Of a stretch of 64,000 nt of DNA, positions 53,442 through 63,785 are shown in pieces (the first letter of the stretch is position 1; each line of letters opens with the position of its first letter). Where the stretch lies: positions 1,054,001-1,118,000 of the forward strand of contig JAGKQI010000073.1 in assembly GCA_018806915.1 (NCBI GenBank), in the 5' to 3' direction. The DNA comes from Phytophthora colocasiae. Its lineage: Eukaryota > Oomycota > Peronosporomycetes > Peronosporales > Peronosporaceae. The notes under the pieces are model-generated. The model worked only from the letters and a program-made list of their open reading frames with translations, made no database searches and was not told the DNA's origin. Position numbers and translations under genes: made by a program.

Positions 53442-54524
53442 TAACAGAGAGTTCAATTTGCCACCAAGGGCGCAAGTGGTCTTCTGGAAGGTTTTCCTGG
53501 AGGATACTGCAAAGCACTGCGGACCAGCCTCTTGTCAGAGGGCTTCGAGTTAGCTGAGCCAGCGTACGGCCGCGTCGACTGCGTACATCGCCGCGGGACT
53601 CTCCACCAAAGGTTCGAGACCAAGTTGGGTAAGTGATCCGGCGGCGCATCCGGAAGGGATCTTCCTATTTCATATTTCCAGTTGGAATCCGGATTCCGGA
53701 TTCACATTTCATATTATAACTGCGTTTTGGGAGGTTGTTAGTAGTTGGCCCCTTGGAACTGTATTGAATTAACTACTGTGTGATTGGACGTTTGCATCTG
53801 GATTCCTAGTCTAGATTGCATTTGGATTTTGGATATTTGGATATACAGGCATCTGGATATCCTGATCTTGGATATTGTCTTCCGGAAACCAAGTGGTTAT
53901 CCGGAAGTGGTGCGCTTGTTAGGGTCCCGGAACTGAGTCAGTGTTCCGGAAGTAGACCCCGTCGACTGGCATTGGGAGTGCCCACCGCTCGAGGGCCACA
54001 AAGAATAAGAGCGGCTGCGTGTTTTGCATATTAACTCTCTGTATTGTATTGGTTAACTGTTGGAAGAGGACTCTGCTAATAGTCTTTTGCCTTCCAGAAA
54101 ACCAACTGCATTTGGAAGTACTTTTGGTACTTTGGATCTTTGGATCTGATCACACCTGAAAGTAACTCACCTGGTGATACCCTTCGGATACTCGAAGACA
54201 AACGACACCAAGGAGGATAACCACAAGGTCACACGCCAACTCCGCCTTCTGGATACCCATTTGGATCCCGGAAGGTAGAGACTGACCCCAGTTCTCAAGT
54301 GTCATCTGGAAGTTTCCTTCCAGAATCGGACTGGCCACCAGCTATACGTTCTGGGCGACCGGGTTTTTTCTTTCAGAAAGTCCGGAAAGTGTTCACCCAC
54401 CTCGTCACAGCTGGTGCGCGTGCCCGGATTCGATACCGAAAGGGTTTTACCGAGTTATTTTTATATATTTTTTGATTAGTTTCAGGGGTTCTGAGTGCTA
54501 ACTAACTTTCTGATCGTAGTTGTG

Positions 54525-56348
54525 ATGGTTGGAAGTGAAAGCGCACGCAGAGGAGGAGACGCGGATTCTGGAAGCGGAATGGCATCCAGATCGTCGCGTC
54601 GGTTGAAGGGGCAGCAGCCTGAAGAGCATGAGGATTTGGATACTATCATGAAGAAAGCTCGTCAGGCCAACGCTGCGAAGCGAAGGGCTGCCCAAGAGGT
54701 GAAGGAGTCGTCGGATCATCTGGAAGAAGAATCTGAATCCTCCGTTCAGGAAGCGCACCACGCAAGTCTGGATGGAAGTGATTCGGAAGAGATTTCGGAA
54801 GGAGACAACGACCCTGAGCAGGAGGAATCTGGATCCATGTCGGATCTGGATGCAGAAGAGTCCGGATCGGAAGGTGATCCGGATGTGGAAGCCGAGAACG
54901 AGTCCGGTCTGGAGGAGTTCACGGCTGGTGAGGAGTCTGAGGTCGTCGGAAGTGATGCTGAAGATTCTGGAAGAGAAGCGTCGAGAGATGATGCTGTCGA
55001 GATCGAAGACCCTACGGAGGATAGAATTCAGGACTCTCCTCCGGAAGGTGCGAATCCAGATGCCGAACCTGATGTTCGAGAAGAGTCGCCACGAGTCAAG
55101 CAGGAAGCTCGCCCGTTGTCGCCGGTTCAGGAAGAAACTGTGCTTGAGGATACCAACATGTCTTCGCCAGTGATTCCGGAAATCCGGATGCCAACATTGT
55201 ATCCTGATGAGCCGCCGTTCTCGGCGCCCCCAGAAGCGCCTCGTCAAGAAGCTGCCAGGTTTGGTTTTCCGGATTCCAGAATGGAAGAATCTCCGGAAGC
55301 ACCGCCGGGGACGCCGGAAGTCCAGATGAGCGGAATCCAGATGAAGGCATATGTGGCTGAACAAGTGAGGCGTTGGGAACGTGACAACTCCGAAAGGAGC
55401 TTCGCATCTGATGTCGGATATGATTGGCCGCCACTATACCTGAATCCTGAAGGTTTCATTCAGGCTGCCTTGATGACTTCGGAACACCTGAACCGCCGGA
55501 TGTTGATGCCGGCTCAGACGGACGCCTGGATTTCAGAACTCCAGATTCAACGTCGGTCATTTGGAAGGGCACAAGATCTTCAGGGTGCCATGATCCCGCC
55601 GAAGGAGTTTTCGCCTCGTGAATGCATCGCAGTCCTGCAGACAATGCTTTTCGAAGCGGGATTTGGATTTGTGAATTTGGTGCCTGGATGGTTCCGGACG
55701 CGAGTTTTCAAAGTGCATCCGGATCTGGTTCGGCAAGTTGTTGGGGAAATGTTGCAGCTATTGGTCGTGGAGATGATCGAATGGAGACAACTAGTGACGC
55801 GAGCTCAGGAGTACGCCCAGATCCTGATGACAACTGGAAGGGAACGACTTTGTCAAGTACATCCGGAAGCCCAATTTCAGGGTGAAGGTGTATTCATGTC
55901 GGATTACGAGGTATCTCTGCTGGGACGAGATTTCACTAGACAACTGAAGGCATCTGGATTCCGGAAGGTTCGGAGTCCTCGCGGACCCACCTATCAGGAA
56001 ATCCGGCCGAAGCGAGTGCAACGTGTAAGGCCTCGGCCACCGCCGTCGTCAATCCCGTCGCCGTCGCCCTCATCCCTGCAGTCTGTGCCATCTTCGCTAG
56101 TCCGGAATCTGGAAGCGGATCTGGAATCCGGAAGTCACATGTCTTCGTTCCATAGTCTTTCTGATAGGACGAATTCGGCACGTACCTCCAGTATGTTCGA
56201 GACTTCCGGAGGATCAAGTGAGTCAATGGCGAGTGCGACTTCCGGAACTCGGACTTCCAGAGAGAGCACCTCGGATTCTTCTGGATTCGGGATGGCAGAA
56301 GTGCAGGAACGCATATGCCATTCTCCGCCTTCAGGCCGATGGCGATGA
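54525..56348 (+). CDS. Acidic gag-region ORF of gypsy element 2
   Basis: Starts at ATG 54525 (MVGSESARRGGDADSGSG). Residues about 60-220 are strongly acidic (Glu/Asp/Ser-rich), then a Pro-rich stretch. A folded-looking part follows (residues about 270-480, EQVRRWERDNSERSFASDVG; WISELQIQRRSFGRAQDLQG; LVPGWFRTRVFKVHPDLVRQ), then a Ser-rich tail. No known domain recognised. It overlaps the next frame by about 30 bp (56315-56348), which suggests a frameshift fusion to the gag proper. Confidence 0.6.
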   Translation: MVGSESARRGGDADSGSGMASRSSRRLKGQQPEEHEDLDTIMKKARQANAAKRRAAQEVKESSDHLEEESESSVQEAHHASLDGSDSEEISEGDNDPEQEESGSMSDLDAEESGSEGDPDVEAENESGLEEFTAGEESEVVGSDAEDSGREASRDDAVEIEDPTEDRIQDSPPEGANPDAEPDVREESPRVKQEARPLSPVQEETVLEDTNMSSPVIPEIRMPTLYPDEPPFSAPPEAPRQEAARFGFPDSRMEESPEAPPGTPEVQMSGIQMKAYVAEQVRRWERDNSERSFASDVGYDWPPLYLNPEGFIQAALMTSEHLNRRMLMPAQTDAWISELQIQRRSFGRAQDLQGAMIPPKEFSPRECIAVLQTMLFEAGFGFVNLVPGWFRTRVFKVHPDLVRQVVGEMLQLLVVEMIEWRQLVTRAQEYAQILMTTGRERLCQVHPEAQFQGEGVFMSDYEVSLLGRDFTRQLKASGFRKVRSPRGPTYQEIRPKRVQRVRPRPPPSSIPSPSPSSLQSVPSSLVRNLEADLESGSHMSSFHSLSDRTNSARTSSMFETSGGSSESMASATSGTRTSRESTSDSSGFGMAEVQERICHSPPSGRWR

Positions 56349-58825
56349 CCGCACGGGGATCTGGAAGTGCTGCGCCGATGGATTCTGGAATCGCTTTTGA
56401 GATTTCCCACAGGAACCCGGAAGCCGAAGATCAAGACGTCCCGCAGGGATCAGACTTGAATCGCGAGAAGCCCAGGAAGAAGCGTACAAAGTCATCTTCA
56501 AGGAGGCGAGAAATGCTTCAGGAATCCCAGGCTGTAGACGCATCCCGATCACGAGGCATTCAGAAGTCTGGGAGTTGGGATCGTGAAGTTCCAGAAACTT
56601 CAGCAAGGTCTGAGCGCTCTTCGAAGTCCGCCAGTTCTGGATCCACGCAAGTTGCCCTGAACACCATGTTCCAACTTCAGAAGGTCATGGCCAGGATGGA
56701 AGATCAGCAAGGGTCTGCGCTGGAGAGGATGTCAGGCGATCTGGATGCGAAGCTTGAACGCCTTCTGGATTCCAAGTTTCAAAGACTCTTCCAGAAGAAG
56801 GAAGCGATCCCAGATCTGGTCTCGGACGAGGATTCACGCTTGACAGTCAAGAATCTGGAGGTTCGGTCATCCGGACACCAATCTCACAAGCGGCACCCGG
56901 AAGCAGTTCGAGGTTCCGCCGCCAAGTCGAGCTCCTCCAAGGACGCGAAGGTGAAGGAGCTTCAGCAAGAACTCGAAGCCTCGGAGTCTGCGCGGAAGAA
57001 GGAAGGAGAAGCAGCGAGGGCTGTCCAGAAGTTTTTGGCCACCCAAGTTCGCGACCTGAAATCGGTGACTGCCAAGACCCCTGTCGCAGCTGAGACAGAT
57101 GGGCGTAATCATGATTCTCAGGAATCAGGTGCGTCCTATCATCCGACTCTGTACCCAGTATCCAGTAACGCATCCCGAGGTGCATCCCATCTGAGTTCTC
57201 GTAAAACAGATGTTGGGAATCCAGATGAAGCCTTTGCCGCACAGCTTGAGGCAGCTCTCCAACTGGTCACTCGTGAATCCAAGACCCCTAGGGCTCAAGT
57301 GACCAAGTCCTCGACACCCCAGGCGCTCGTGGTGAAGAAGGAATCGACATCCAGAAGGAGAGAGGCGTCTGGAAGCGAGAGCCAGGGTATCCGGAAGCGT
57401 TCAGGTGAGGATGGCTCGAAGAAGCGTTCGTCCAAGGAGTCTGGATCGTCGAAGCGGGGTTCAACGTCCAAGCGTGAGAAGGGTGGAACTTCCAGAAGGA
57501 AATCCCCTTCAGGATATCCAAGTTCTTCGGATCCAAGTTCCGAATCGAGTAGTTCTTCGGATTCCGGAAGTTCGGATAGCAGTTCGTTCGAAGACAAGAC
57601 CCCTGTGGTGACGACGACCAAGTCCGGAGGGACGATGACATACATGTTCAAGCCATTCGTGAATGCAAGCACTTTGGAAGACTTTGATGAGAAGGCGGCG
57701 CTGGCCACTCGGATGCGCTGGCTGGAACGCTTCCAGAGTATGTCCGTTCAGGGTGGCTGGGCCGATAACGTGAAAATCTACGAGATGAAGCTCAAGTTGT
57801 CTCCGGCCGTCCGGAACTGGAGAGCGAATCTGGATCCGAAGGTCCGTCGCAACTGGAAAAGATTCCTGAAGGCTTTCAAGGAGCGCTACTGTAAGGCGAG
57901 GACTTCGGATGCGGAAAGGTACTATACGATGGTTCAGAAGAAGCATGAGACGCCTTTGGATTTCTATTACCGCCTGAACAAGGTGGCTGATAGAGCCGGT
58001 ATCCGGATCGACGGATCGACCAAGCTCCGTGAGCAGCATCTGAAAGCCTTCACCAAGAAGCTTCTGGATTCCAGACTCCGGACTACCCTCCAAGGTCAAC
58101 GCCTTCGGAGTTTGGAAGATGTCGAGTACGTCCTGAAGCAACATGAAGAACTGAATTTGGAAGACGACTACGACACTCCACCTCCGAAGCGGGATTTCCG
58201 GGCGGATAACGTACCTCGTGAGAAGTTTCGCCCAAAGCGTTCCGGATCCGGAAGAGCATACACTGCTCAGAGTGACGCTGACTCTGAAGATCCTGACCGA
58301 CACGTCCGTTTTCAGGATGAGGAAGGCAAGATGACTCTGGAAGCCTCGAAAGCATCTGCGTCTACGAAGTCTGGCGATCCAGATTCTGGATTCCCGACCA
58401 TGGATGATCTCTCAGATACCGTCTTCAAGATTCTTCAAGAGGGAGGCTGGAAGCCCCAATCCCCTTCAGGACGCCAAGGTGACCAACAATCTTCGGAGCA
58501 TCAAGACTCCAGACGCCAAGGTTTCCGGAATCCGAATTACAGTGCAAGATACTGTGAGAACTGCCGCAATTTCGGACATGTCAAGGAGGATTGTTGGGCA
58601 GATATCGAGTGTGAACGCTGTCATCGGAAGGGCCATCCTGTGCGATTCTGTCGGATGCGTCAGTGTGATTTCTGCAACAAGTATCACGATGGACATTGTG
58701 AAGAGCTGAAGGCCCTTCGGGATCTCAAGAGTCTCGTTCAACAAGGAGCTTTGGATATACCGACTGCTATCCGGAAGAAACTTCTGGATGGAGATGCAGA
58801 TTCTGGGGAACAACCGTTAAACTAG
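56315..58825 (+). CDS. gag of gypsy element 2 with zinc knuckles
   Basis: 836 codons. Ser/Lys-rich and coiled-coil first half (LQKVMARMEDQQGSALERMS; VKELQQELEASESARKKEGE). The Retrotrans_gag domain is at residues about 465-600 (LKLSPAVRNWRANLDPKVRR; WKRFLKAFKERYCKARTSDA; TPLDFYYRLNKVADRAGIRI). At residues about 748-805 it has a Cys/His cluster: CENCRNFGHVKEDC (CX2CX4HX4C), CERCHRKGHPVRFC (same spacing) and CDFCNKYHDGHC, three knuckles in a row, which is more than most gypsy gags carry. Ends at 58825. Confidence 0.85.
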   Translation: MPFSAFRPMAMTARGSGSAAPMDSGIAFEISHRNPEAEDQDVPQGSDLNREKPRKKRTKSSSRRREMLQESQAVDASRSRGIQKSGSWDREVPETSARSERSSKSASSGSTQVALNTMFQLQKVMARMEDQQGSALERMSGDLDAKLERLLDSKFQRLFQKKEAIPDLVSDEDSRLTVKNLEVRSSGHQSHKRHPEAVRGSAAKSSSSKDAKVKELQQELEASESARKKEGEAARAVQKFLATQVRDLKSVTAKTPVAAETDGRNHDSQESGASYHPTLYPVSSNASRGASHLSSRKTDVGNPDEAFAAQLEAALQLVTRESKTPRAQVTKSSTPQALVVKKESTSRRREASGSESQGIRKRSGEDGSKKRSSKESGSSKRGSTSKREKGGTSRRKSPSGYPSSSDPSSESSSSSDSGSSDSSSFEDKTPVVTTTKSGGTMTYMFKPFVNASTLEDFDEKAALATRMRWLERFQSMSVQGGWADNVKIYEMKLKLSPAVRNWRANLDPKVRRNWKRFLKAFKERYCKARTSDAERYYTMVQKKHETPLDFYYRLNKVADRAGIRIDGSTKLREQHLKAFTKKLLDSRLRTTLQGQRLRSLEDVEYVLKQHEELNLEDDYDTPPPKRDFRADNVPREKFRPKRSGSGRAYTAQSDADSEDPDRHVRFQDEEGKMTLEASKASASTKSGDPDSGFPTMDDLSDTVFKILQEGGWKPQSPSGRQGDQQSSEHQDSRRQGFRNPNYSARYCENCRNFGHVKEDCWADIECERCHRKGHPVRFCRMRQCDFCNKYHDGHCEELKALRDLKSLVQQGALDIPTAIRKKLLDGDADSGEQPLN

Positions 58826-58878
58826 GAAGCCCGCTGGATGGGGATCCAGAACGCGCCGGGCTCAAGAAACCCCCAGAA

Positions 58879-59538
58879 TTGTGTGTCTTAGCGTACGTTG
58901 GTCCAGAGTTGAAACGACAAGTTAACCATCAATGCATGACTGTGACTCAAGATGTCGACTTTCTCCTTCCAGATTCCAAACTTCCGGATGACAATGATTT
59001 CGGAAGGTCGGATGATTGGAATCCTGACAATCTGGATGACACTCCAATGGAATTCAGATTGAAGCCTGGTGAAAGTTACGGATGGTGGGAAGAACACCGT
59101 TCGGAGACGTCGAAGAGAGTTGCGATGGTGCATGGTGCAGTGAGCAATGTCAGGACAGACATCCTTCTGGATTCCGGAGCTTCCGTGAGCATGCTGAGTT
59201 TGGATTTTGCGCGTAGACTCAAACTCAAGCTGGATTTTGGAAAACAGCTTCGGGTATCCGGATTGGGAGGCGTCCCGACGATCATCACTGCCCGAACCGA
59301 AGTGAAACTTACCCTGGGTTTGAATGTGGTTTACATTCTGGAACTTTGGGTGGCGAATATTGGTGAAGGTGTTGACGTGTTGCTTGGAATGGATTTTATG
59401 TATTCTGCTGGAGTGCGGTTGTGCATTCGTGAAGGACTGGTCCAACTTCCTGATGAAGAAAACGTTATGCTTTCCGGAAGAACTTTCGACCAGCAGAAGA
59501 AGGGATTACGTTTGGAAGTCCGGAGTCCGGAAACCTGA
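58879..59538 (+). CDS. Aspartic protease of gypsy element 2
   Basis: Retropepsin-like. Catalytic motif ILLDSGASVSMLSLD near 59160, flap region GLGGVPTIITARTEV, and the second signature GVDVLLGMDFMYSAG near 59375. It lies 53 bp downstream of gag in another frame and stops at 59538; the pol linker continues in the next frame from about 59540. Confidence 0.85.
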   Translation: MCVLAYVGPELKRQVNHQCMTVTQDVDFLLPDSKLPDDNDFGRSDDWNPDNLDDTPMEFRLKPGESYGWWEEHRSETSKRVAMVHGAVSNVRTDILLDSGASVSMLSLDFARRLKLKLDFGKQLRVSGLGGVPTIITARTEVKLTLGLNVVYILELWVANIGEGVDVLLGMDFMYSAGVRLCIREGLVQLPDEENVMLSGRTFDQQKKGLRLEVRSPET

Positions 59539-59539
59539 T

Positions 59540-60311
59540 ACTTGGACCAGGTGAACAAGCTGTCGTCCGGATTAATTACGGGCAGAGCAATCCGCAACGT
59601 GAAGTGGTCTGGGCTGGCAGAGGTGATCGCTGGGTGACGCAGCTGATATATGGGGCGAAGTCCTGGGCGGTCGCTGTGAAGGTGGTAAATATTTCGGATA
59701 AGGATGTTTGGATCGACACAAACACCCCGGTCGCCCAGATTGTGGAATACGGATGTTATCCATTTGGAAGGTTCGTCAGACCTGGACTCCGGAGGTATCG
59801 TGAATGGGAAGTCCTGATATACGAGAACACCAATTCTCATCAGGAAGTATTACGTCAACGGAGATACCTTCAGGCGATCCAAGCTTCCCAACCCCCAAGT
59901 GTTCAGAAGCCGGAATATCCCTGGCCCAAGAAACTTTTGATGAGACCTCCCAGGGGTGGTTCTGAAGTCCGCATGGTTCGACTACAAGATCCCCCGAAGG
60001 ACATCCAGAAAGGTGAAAGCCCACTTCCAGATGCCGCCGTTTCGGAATTCCAGAATCCTGATAGCATATTGACTGTAAATGAACATCGGGAGGGAATTTC
60101 GAATGAGACTTCAGGAAGACAACAGGTTCCAGAAGGCGATGGTTTTCTGGATTCCGACGGTGACGAGTGGTTTGATGCGATCTCCATGGATGAGAATGTG
60201 CCAAGGGACGAGATTCCAGACGCAGAAGAGGATTCTGGAACGGATCCATCAGGAAGACAATTTAGACGCAGAAGAGGATTCTGGAACGGATCCATCAGGA
60301 AGACAATTTAA
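59540..60311 (+). pseudogene. Pol linker between protease and RT, broken by a tandem duplication
   Basis: Pol sequence between protease and RT (GDRWVTQLIYGAKSWAVAVK; VWIDTNTPVAQIVEYGCYPF). It continues the protease C-terminal part, then a variable acidic stretch. The frame ends at 60311 because of a 46-bp duplication at 60218-60309. Confidence 0.6.
60218..60309 (+). repeat. 46-bp tandem duplication
   Basis: Two adjacent identical 46-bp copies (60218-60263, 60264-60309; starting AGACGCAGAAGAGGATTCTG). 46 is not a multiple of three, so it shifts the reading frame of pol. Confidence 0.92.
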
Positions 60312-61650
60312 TCTGGAAGTTGTGAAGAAGGCCATCCTGAAGTTGGAAACGAAGTTTGTCAGGTGTCTGCATCTGAATGCGGAAGAGCTCGCCTTGGAAC
60401 CAGCTGTGTATGTGCATGAAGGGAGTGATATGTTGCCACACTTGAAGGATCAACTCGTCCTGCTTCCGGAAGTATACGAGCTAAGTCCGAAGTGTGATAT
60501 CGAGAAGGCAGATGTAGAAGAATCCGGAAAGACTACTCCAGAAGAAGAGCGAAAGCTTCGAGGAATCCTGAAACGGCATCACAGTATTTTTCTGGGCGAC
60601 GGAAATGCAGCTCCAGCCCCCGCCAGAGGTGTGATTTGCGATCTGGATGTTGGAACGGCTAAACCTGTCGCGCAACGCCCACGTTCTATCGCTCCTCACT
60701 TAGCGGTCAAAGTGTACGAACTTCTGAAGAAGCTTTTGGAAACTGGATTGATCGAGCACTCGGAATCTCCATGGGCATCCCCGATTGTTATTGTCCTGAA
60801 GAAGAACGGTGTTGACATCCGGATGTGTATTGACTATCGTGGTAAACGGATTTATTGTGTTATCCAACTATCCGCTTCCCTGATTGACGATCTCTGATTG
60901 GCTTCTGAAAGCGCAATGTGGTTCATGAGTTTGGATATGGCCAGTGGATTCTGGGCTATCAGGATGTCTGAACGTGCCAAGCTGATCTCCGCTTTCGTGT
61001 GCCCATTTGGACACTTTCAGTGGATCCGGATGCCATTCGGTTTGAAGAACGCCCCTTTGGTATATCAGGCAGTAATCAATAACTGCTTGTGGGGGTTTGT
61101 GCGCCTATCCCGGAAGAGGAAGCAGAAGTGGATCAGGAAGTCTTGGATTTTCTGAAGTTGACTCCATCTGAAAATCTGGATTCTGGAAGTTTAGAATCTG
61201 GAAGTTCCCCTTCAGGAATCCAAGTGCCAATTCTCTCAGATATAATGACCGTGTTCCAGAGGAATATCCCAGCTCCTTCACAGATGAACCCGGTACTGGG
61301 ACGCAGTTCGTATATCGACGATATCGCTCACGGCGCGCCGACTTGGGATCAGTTATGTGAAGATCTGGATGCACTACTATTCAGGCTGCGTTATTGGAAC
61401 ATCTCGGTGAGCCTCCCGAAGAGTGAATTTGGAAAGCTAGCCATCCCGTACCTGTCCCACGAAATCAGTGCTGAAGGAATCCGAGCTACCCCGAAGATTG
61501 CAAAAGGTGTTTTGGATCTTCCGTTTCCGGAAACCCTGAAAGGGGTGCAGTCGTTCCTCGGAAGCCTGAACTACTATCACAAATTCATTGAAGACTTCCC
61601 GGTTATTGCCGCTGTTCTCTATGAACTTTCGGATGAGCAGATCAGGGCGG
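60310..61650 (+). pseudogene. Reverse transcriptase of gypsy element 2
   Basis: RT begins near 60650 (PVAQRPRSIAPHLAVKVYEL; LIEHSESPWASPIVIVLKKN; IRMCIDYRGKRIYCVIQLSA). A TGA (60895-60897) interrupts it. The palm continues in the same frame with FMSLDMASGFWAIRMSE (first Asp) and MPFGLKNAPLVYQAVINNCL. Near 61090 the frame changes; an insert-like acidic stretch (EEEAEVDQEVLDFLKL) follows, then SSYIDDIAHGAPTWDQL with the YxDD box and SLPKSEFGKLAIPYLSHEI. The long insertion between palm motif and YIDD box is typical of this oomycete family rather than a defect. Confidence 0.85.
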
Positions 61651-62148
61651 GAAGGAATTTGGATCAGGCAGAAGGAGGCATTTGGAATCCTGAAGCACAA
61701 GATCGTCTCGACCCCATTGCTTCGGCATCCTGATAGAAATCGACCATTCGTGATCATTCCGCATGCCAATGCATGGGCCGCATGTGCTGTCCTCGGTCAG
61801 GAATACAACGGTGTGATCCACCCTGTCCGGTATACTGGCCGCGTCCTGAATGATTCCGAAATCCGTTATCATATTGCGGAAAAGGAAGTCATTGCGATCC
61901 TGAGAGTACTTCAGGTCTTCCGGACGCTGATTGAGCAGTCCGAACTGATTGTGTACACCCGATACTCCGTCCTGAAGTGGGTCATCACCTCGAAGTCTGC
62001 TGATGGTAGATGTGTTCCTTGGGGACTTGCACTTTCACATTGGAATCTGGATATCCGGAAGGTTCAAAGGGACGAAGACGGGTTGGCTGCGATAATGGGT
62101 GCTGGGATAACCACACGAGAGCATCTGGATAAGATTTCGGAATCCTGA
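61650..62148 (+). CDS. Degenerate RNase H (tether-like) of gypsy element 2
   Basis: In the place of the usual gypsy RNase H. The usual first-strand DAS is IIPHANAWAACAVLG, lacking the Asp. The Glu is kept (AEKEVIAILRVLQVFRTLIE). The usual TDH is replaced by YTRYSVLKWV. The element carries a second, intact RNase H directly downstream, so this domain probably keeps only a structural role, as in the tether of vertebrate retroviruses and the first RNase H of plant Tat elements. Frame entered near 61670 by an indel. Confidence 0.75.
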
Positions 62149-62180
62149 TCCCTTCGAAAGGACGCATCCGGAAGCCGCCA

Positions 62181-63785
62181 GTGGTGAGCATCGAGATGTT
62201 GGAAGCGAACTACGAAGGTGTTATCCTGAGTTTCGATGGTGCTGCCAAGACTTCCACCCGGAAAGGAAGTTGCGGGTGTGTTCTCTGGAAGCTACCTGGA
62301 TGGAAGGTTCTGGAAGCCCGAGGTTTCATTCTGGATGACGTCACCGTGAATGACGCTGAGTACCATGGACTTCTGAAGGGCATGAATATGGCATCTGGAA
62401 GAGGCATTCAGGATTTGGTGGTTGTGGGAGATTCCAGAATTGTGATTCAGCAAGTACAAGGACTGATCAACTGTAACCAACCACATCTTCAGAAACACCT
62501 TGCGGAAGCGGAAGTTCTGAAATCCAGATTTCAGAAGGTCAGATTTGTGCATCTCAAACGAGAGTACAATCAGACTGCCGACTACCTGACGACCAAGACA
62601 TTGGTTCAAGGAGAATCCTTGGAGGTTTCCGACGAAAGTGACCTGATGCATTTAGAACTTGTTTCTAAAATCCAAGAGAAGTTGGTGAAATCAGAACTGT
62701 CGGAGGCCCATCCTTCAGATATCCAGATTCAGGAATCCGGAATCCCGGATGACAACGACCTTCCCGGACCAGATTCGGAACCGTTACCAGAGTCTGCGCG
62801 AGTGATGGCTGTCATTGCGGAAGCTGGGGATCCAGAAGGAAACGATCCGGATGCCCCTCCGATGGGACCATTGGAACTTCAAGCCGAGCGTTGGAGACGG
62901 ATCAAGGTCCATCAGGATGCCGACGAGTACCTGTCTGAGCTGAAGGATTTCCAGAGGTTTTCGCATAAACGTCTCCGGAAGATTGCAAAGGTTGCTGACT
63001 TGTTCACTTTGGATTCCAGAAACATTCTCTTCAGGATGTCCACAGTCACCCAGAAGCGACCTCGAGATTTTCTGGGAGAACTTCGATTGGTGGTTCCGGA
63101 ATCCTTACGTTCTGATATGCTTCACTATGCCCACGAAGATTTCCAAGGTGGACACCAGGGCATCCGGAGGACTCATGAGAAATTGCTTTCGGAATACTAT
63201 TGGCCTGGAATGTATGCAGATGTGGAACGTCATGTGAAGGAGTGTGTGGATTGTGCATCCGGAAAGGGACGGCCTCCGAATCCAGGTCCGTCACCTGGAA
63301 ACATCGAGCCATCATGTCCTTTCGAAGTTGTCTCGATGGATTTCGTGACGCACCTTCCAAAATCCGCACGCGGAAACACTTTCCTACTCCTGTTTCAGGA
63401 TATGTTTTCCGGATACGTGATGTGCAAGCCCATGTCTTCGACGACTGCCCAAGATGTTGCAGAAGTGTATGAACAAGTGGTATTCCAGAAGTTTGGATCA
63501 AGTTCCCTGATCCGACACGATCAGGATCCCCGATTCATGAGTGCCGTCTTCGAGTGCTTCCGGAATCTACTTGGGAGTTTTCAAAGGGCAACATTGGGAT
63601 ACCGTCCGCAGGCAAATGGCCAGCAGGAACGTTCCGTTCATACGGTAGTTCGAAGCATCCGGGCGTATATTATGGAAGCGGATCAAAGTGATTGGGATGA
63701 CCATGTGGAAAGGCTGATGTTCGCTCTAAATACCTCTTTCGATGCAACGCGCCTGGAAACCCCCTTCTATCTAATTCATGGTTGA
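62181..63785 (+). CDS. Archaeal-type RNase H plus integrase of gypsy element 2
   Basis: 534 codons open. Residues about 12-145 are an RVT_3-type RNase H with four acidic positions: ILSFDGAAKTSTRKGSCG, NDAEYHGLLKGMN, VVVGDSRIVIQQVQG and YNQTADYLTTKTL. The integrase follows: an H2C2 zinc region (HYAHEDFQGGHQG ... CVDCASGKGRPP), the core with VSMDFVTHLP (Asp), IRHDQDPRFMS (Asp) and ANGQQERSVHTVVRSIRAYI (Glu). The stop at 63783-63785 comes early. Integrase-like sequence (MLGPKPHSIPERSAYEWRRK) continues in another frame after it. Confidence 0.9.
   Translation: MVSIEMLEANYEGVILSFDGAAKTSTRKGSCGCVLWKLPGWKVLEARGFILDDVTVNDAEYHGLLKGMNMASGRGIQDLVVVGDSRIVIQQVQGLINCNQPHLQKHLAEAEVLKSRFQKVRFVHLKREYNQTADYLTTKTLVQGESLEVSDESDLMHLELVSKIQEKLVKSELSEAHPSDIQIQESGIPDDNDLPGPDSEPLPESARVMAVIAEAGDPEGNDPDAPPMGPLELQAERWRRIKVHQDADEYLSELKDFQRFSHKRLRKIAKVADLFTLDSRNILFRMSTVTQKRPRDFLGELRLVVPESLRSDMLHYAHEDFQGGHQGIRRTHEKLLSEYYWPGMYADVERHVKECVDCASGKGRPPNPGPSPGNIEPSCPFEVVSMDFVTHLPKSARGNTFLLLFQDMFSGYVMCKPMSSTTAQDVAEVYEQVVFQKFGSSSLIRHDQDPRFMSAVFECFRNLLGSFQRATLGYRPQANGQQERSVHTVVRSIRAYIMEADQSDWDDHVERLMFALNTSFDATRLETPFYLIHG

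Noticed and set aside
54410..54445. TGGTGCGCGTGCCCGGATTC as primer-binding site of gypsy element 2
   Set aside because: It resembles the complement of a tRNA 3' end, but the T-arm does not fold properly and the LTR end is unknown.
54498..55364. 288-codon antisense frame opposite the acidic gag ORF
   Set aside because: Composition (Arg/Ser/Phe-rich) is what the reverse of Glu/Asp/Ser codons gives; no independent signal, unlike the antisense frame of the chromovirus.
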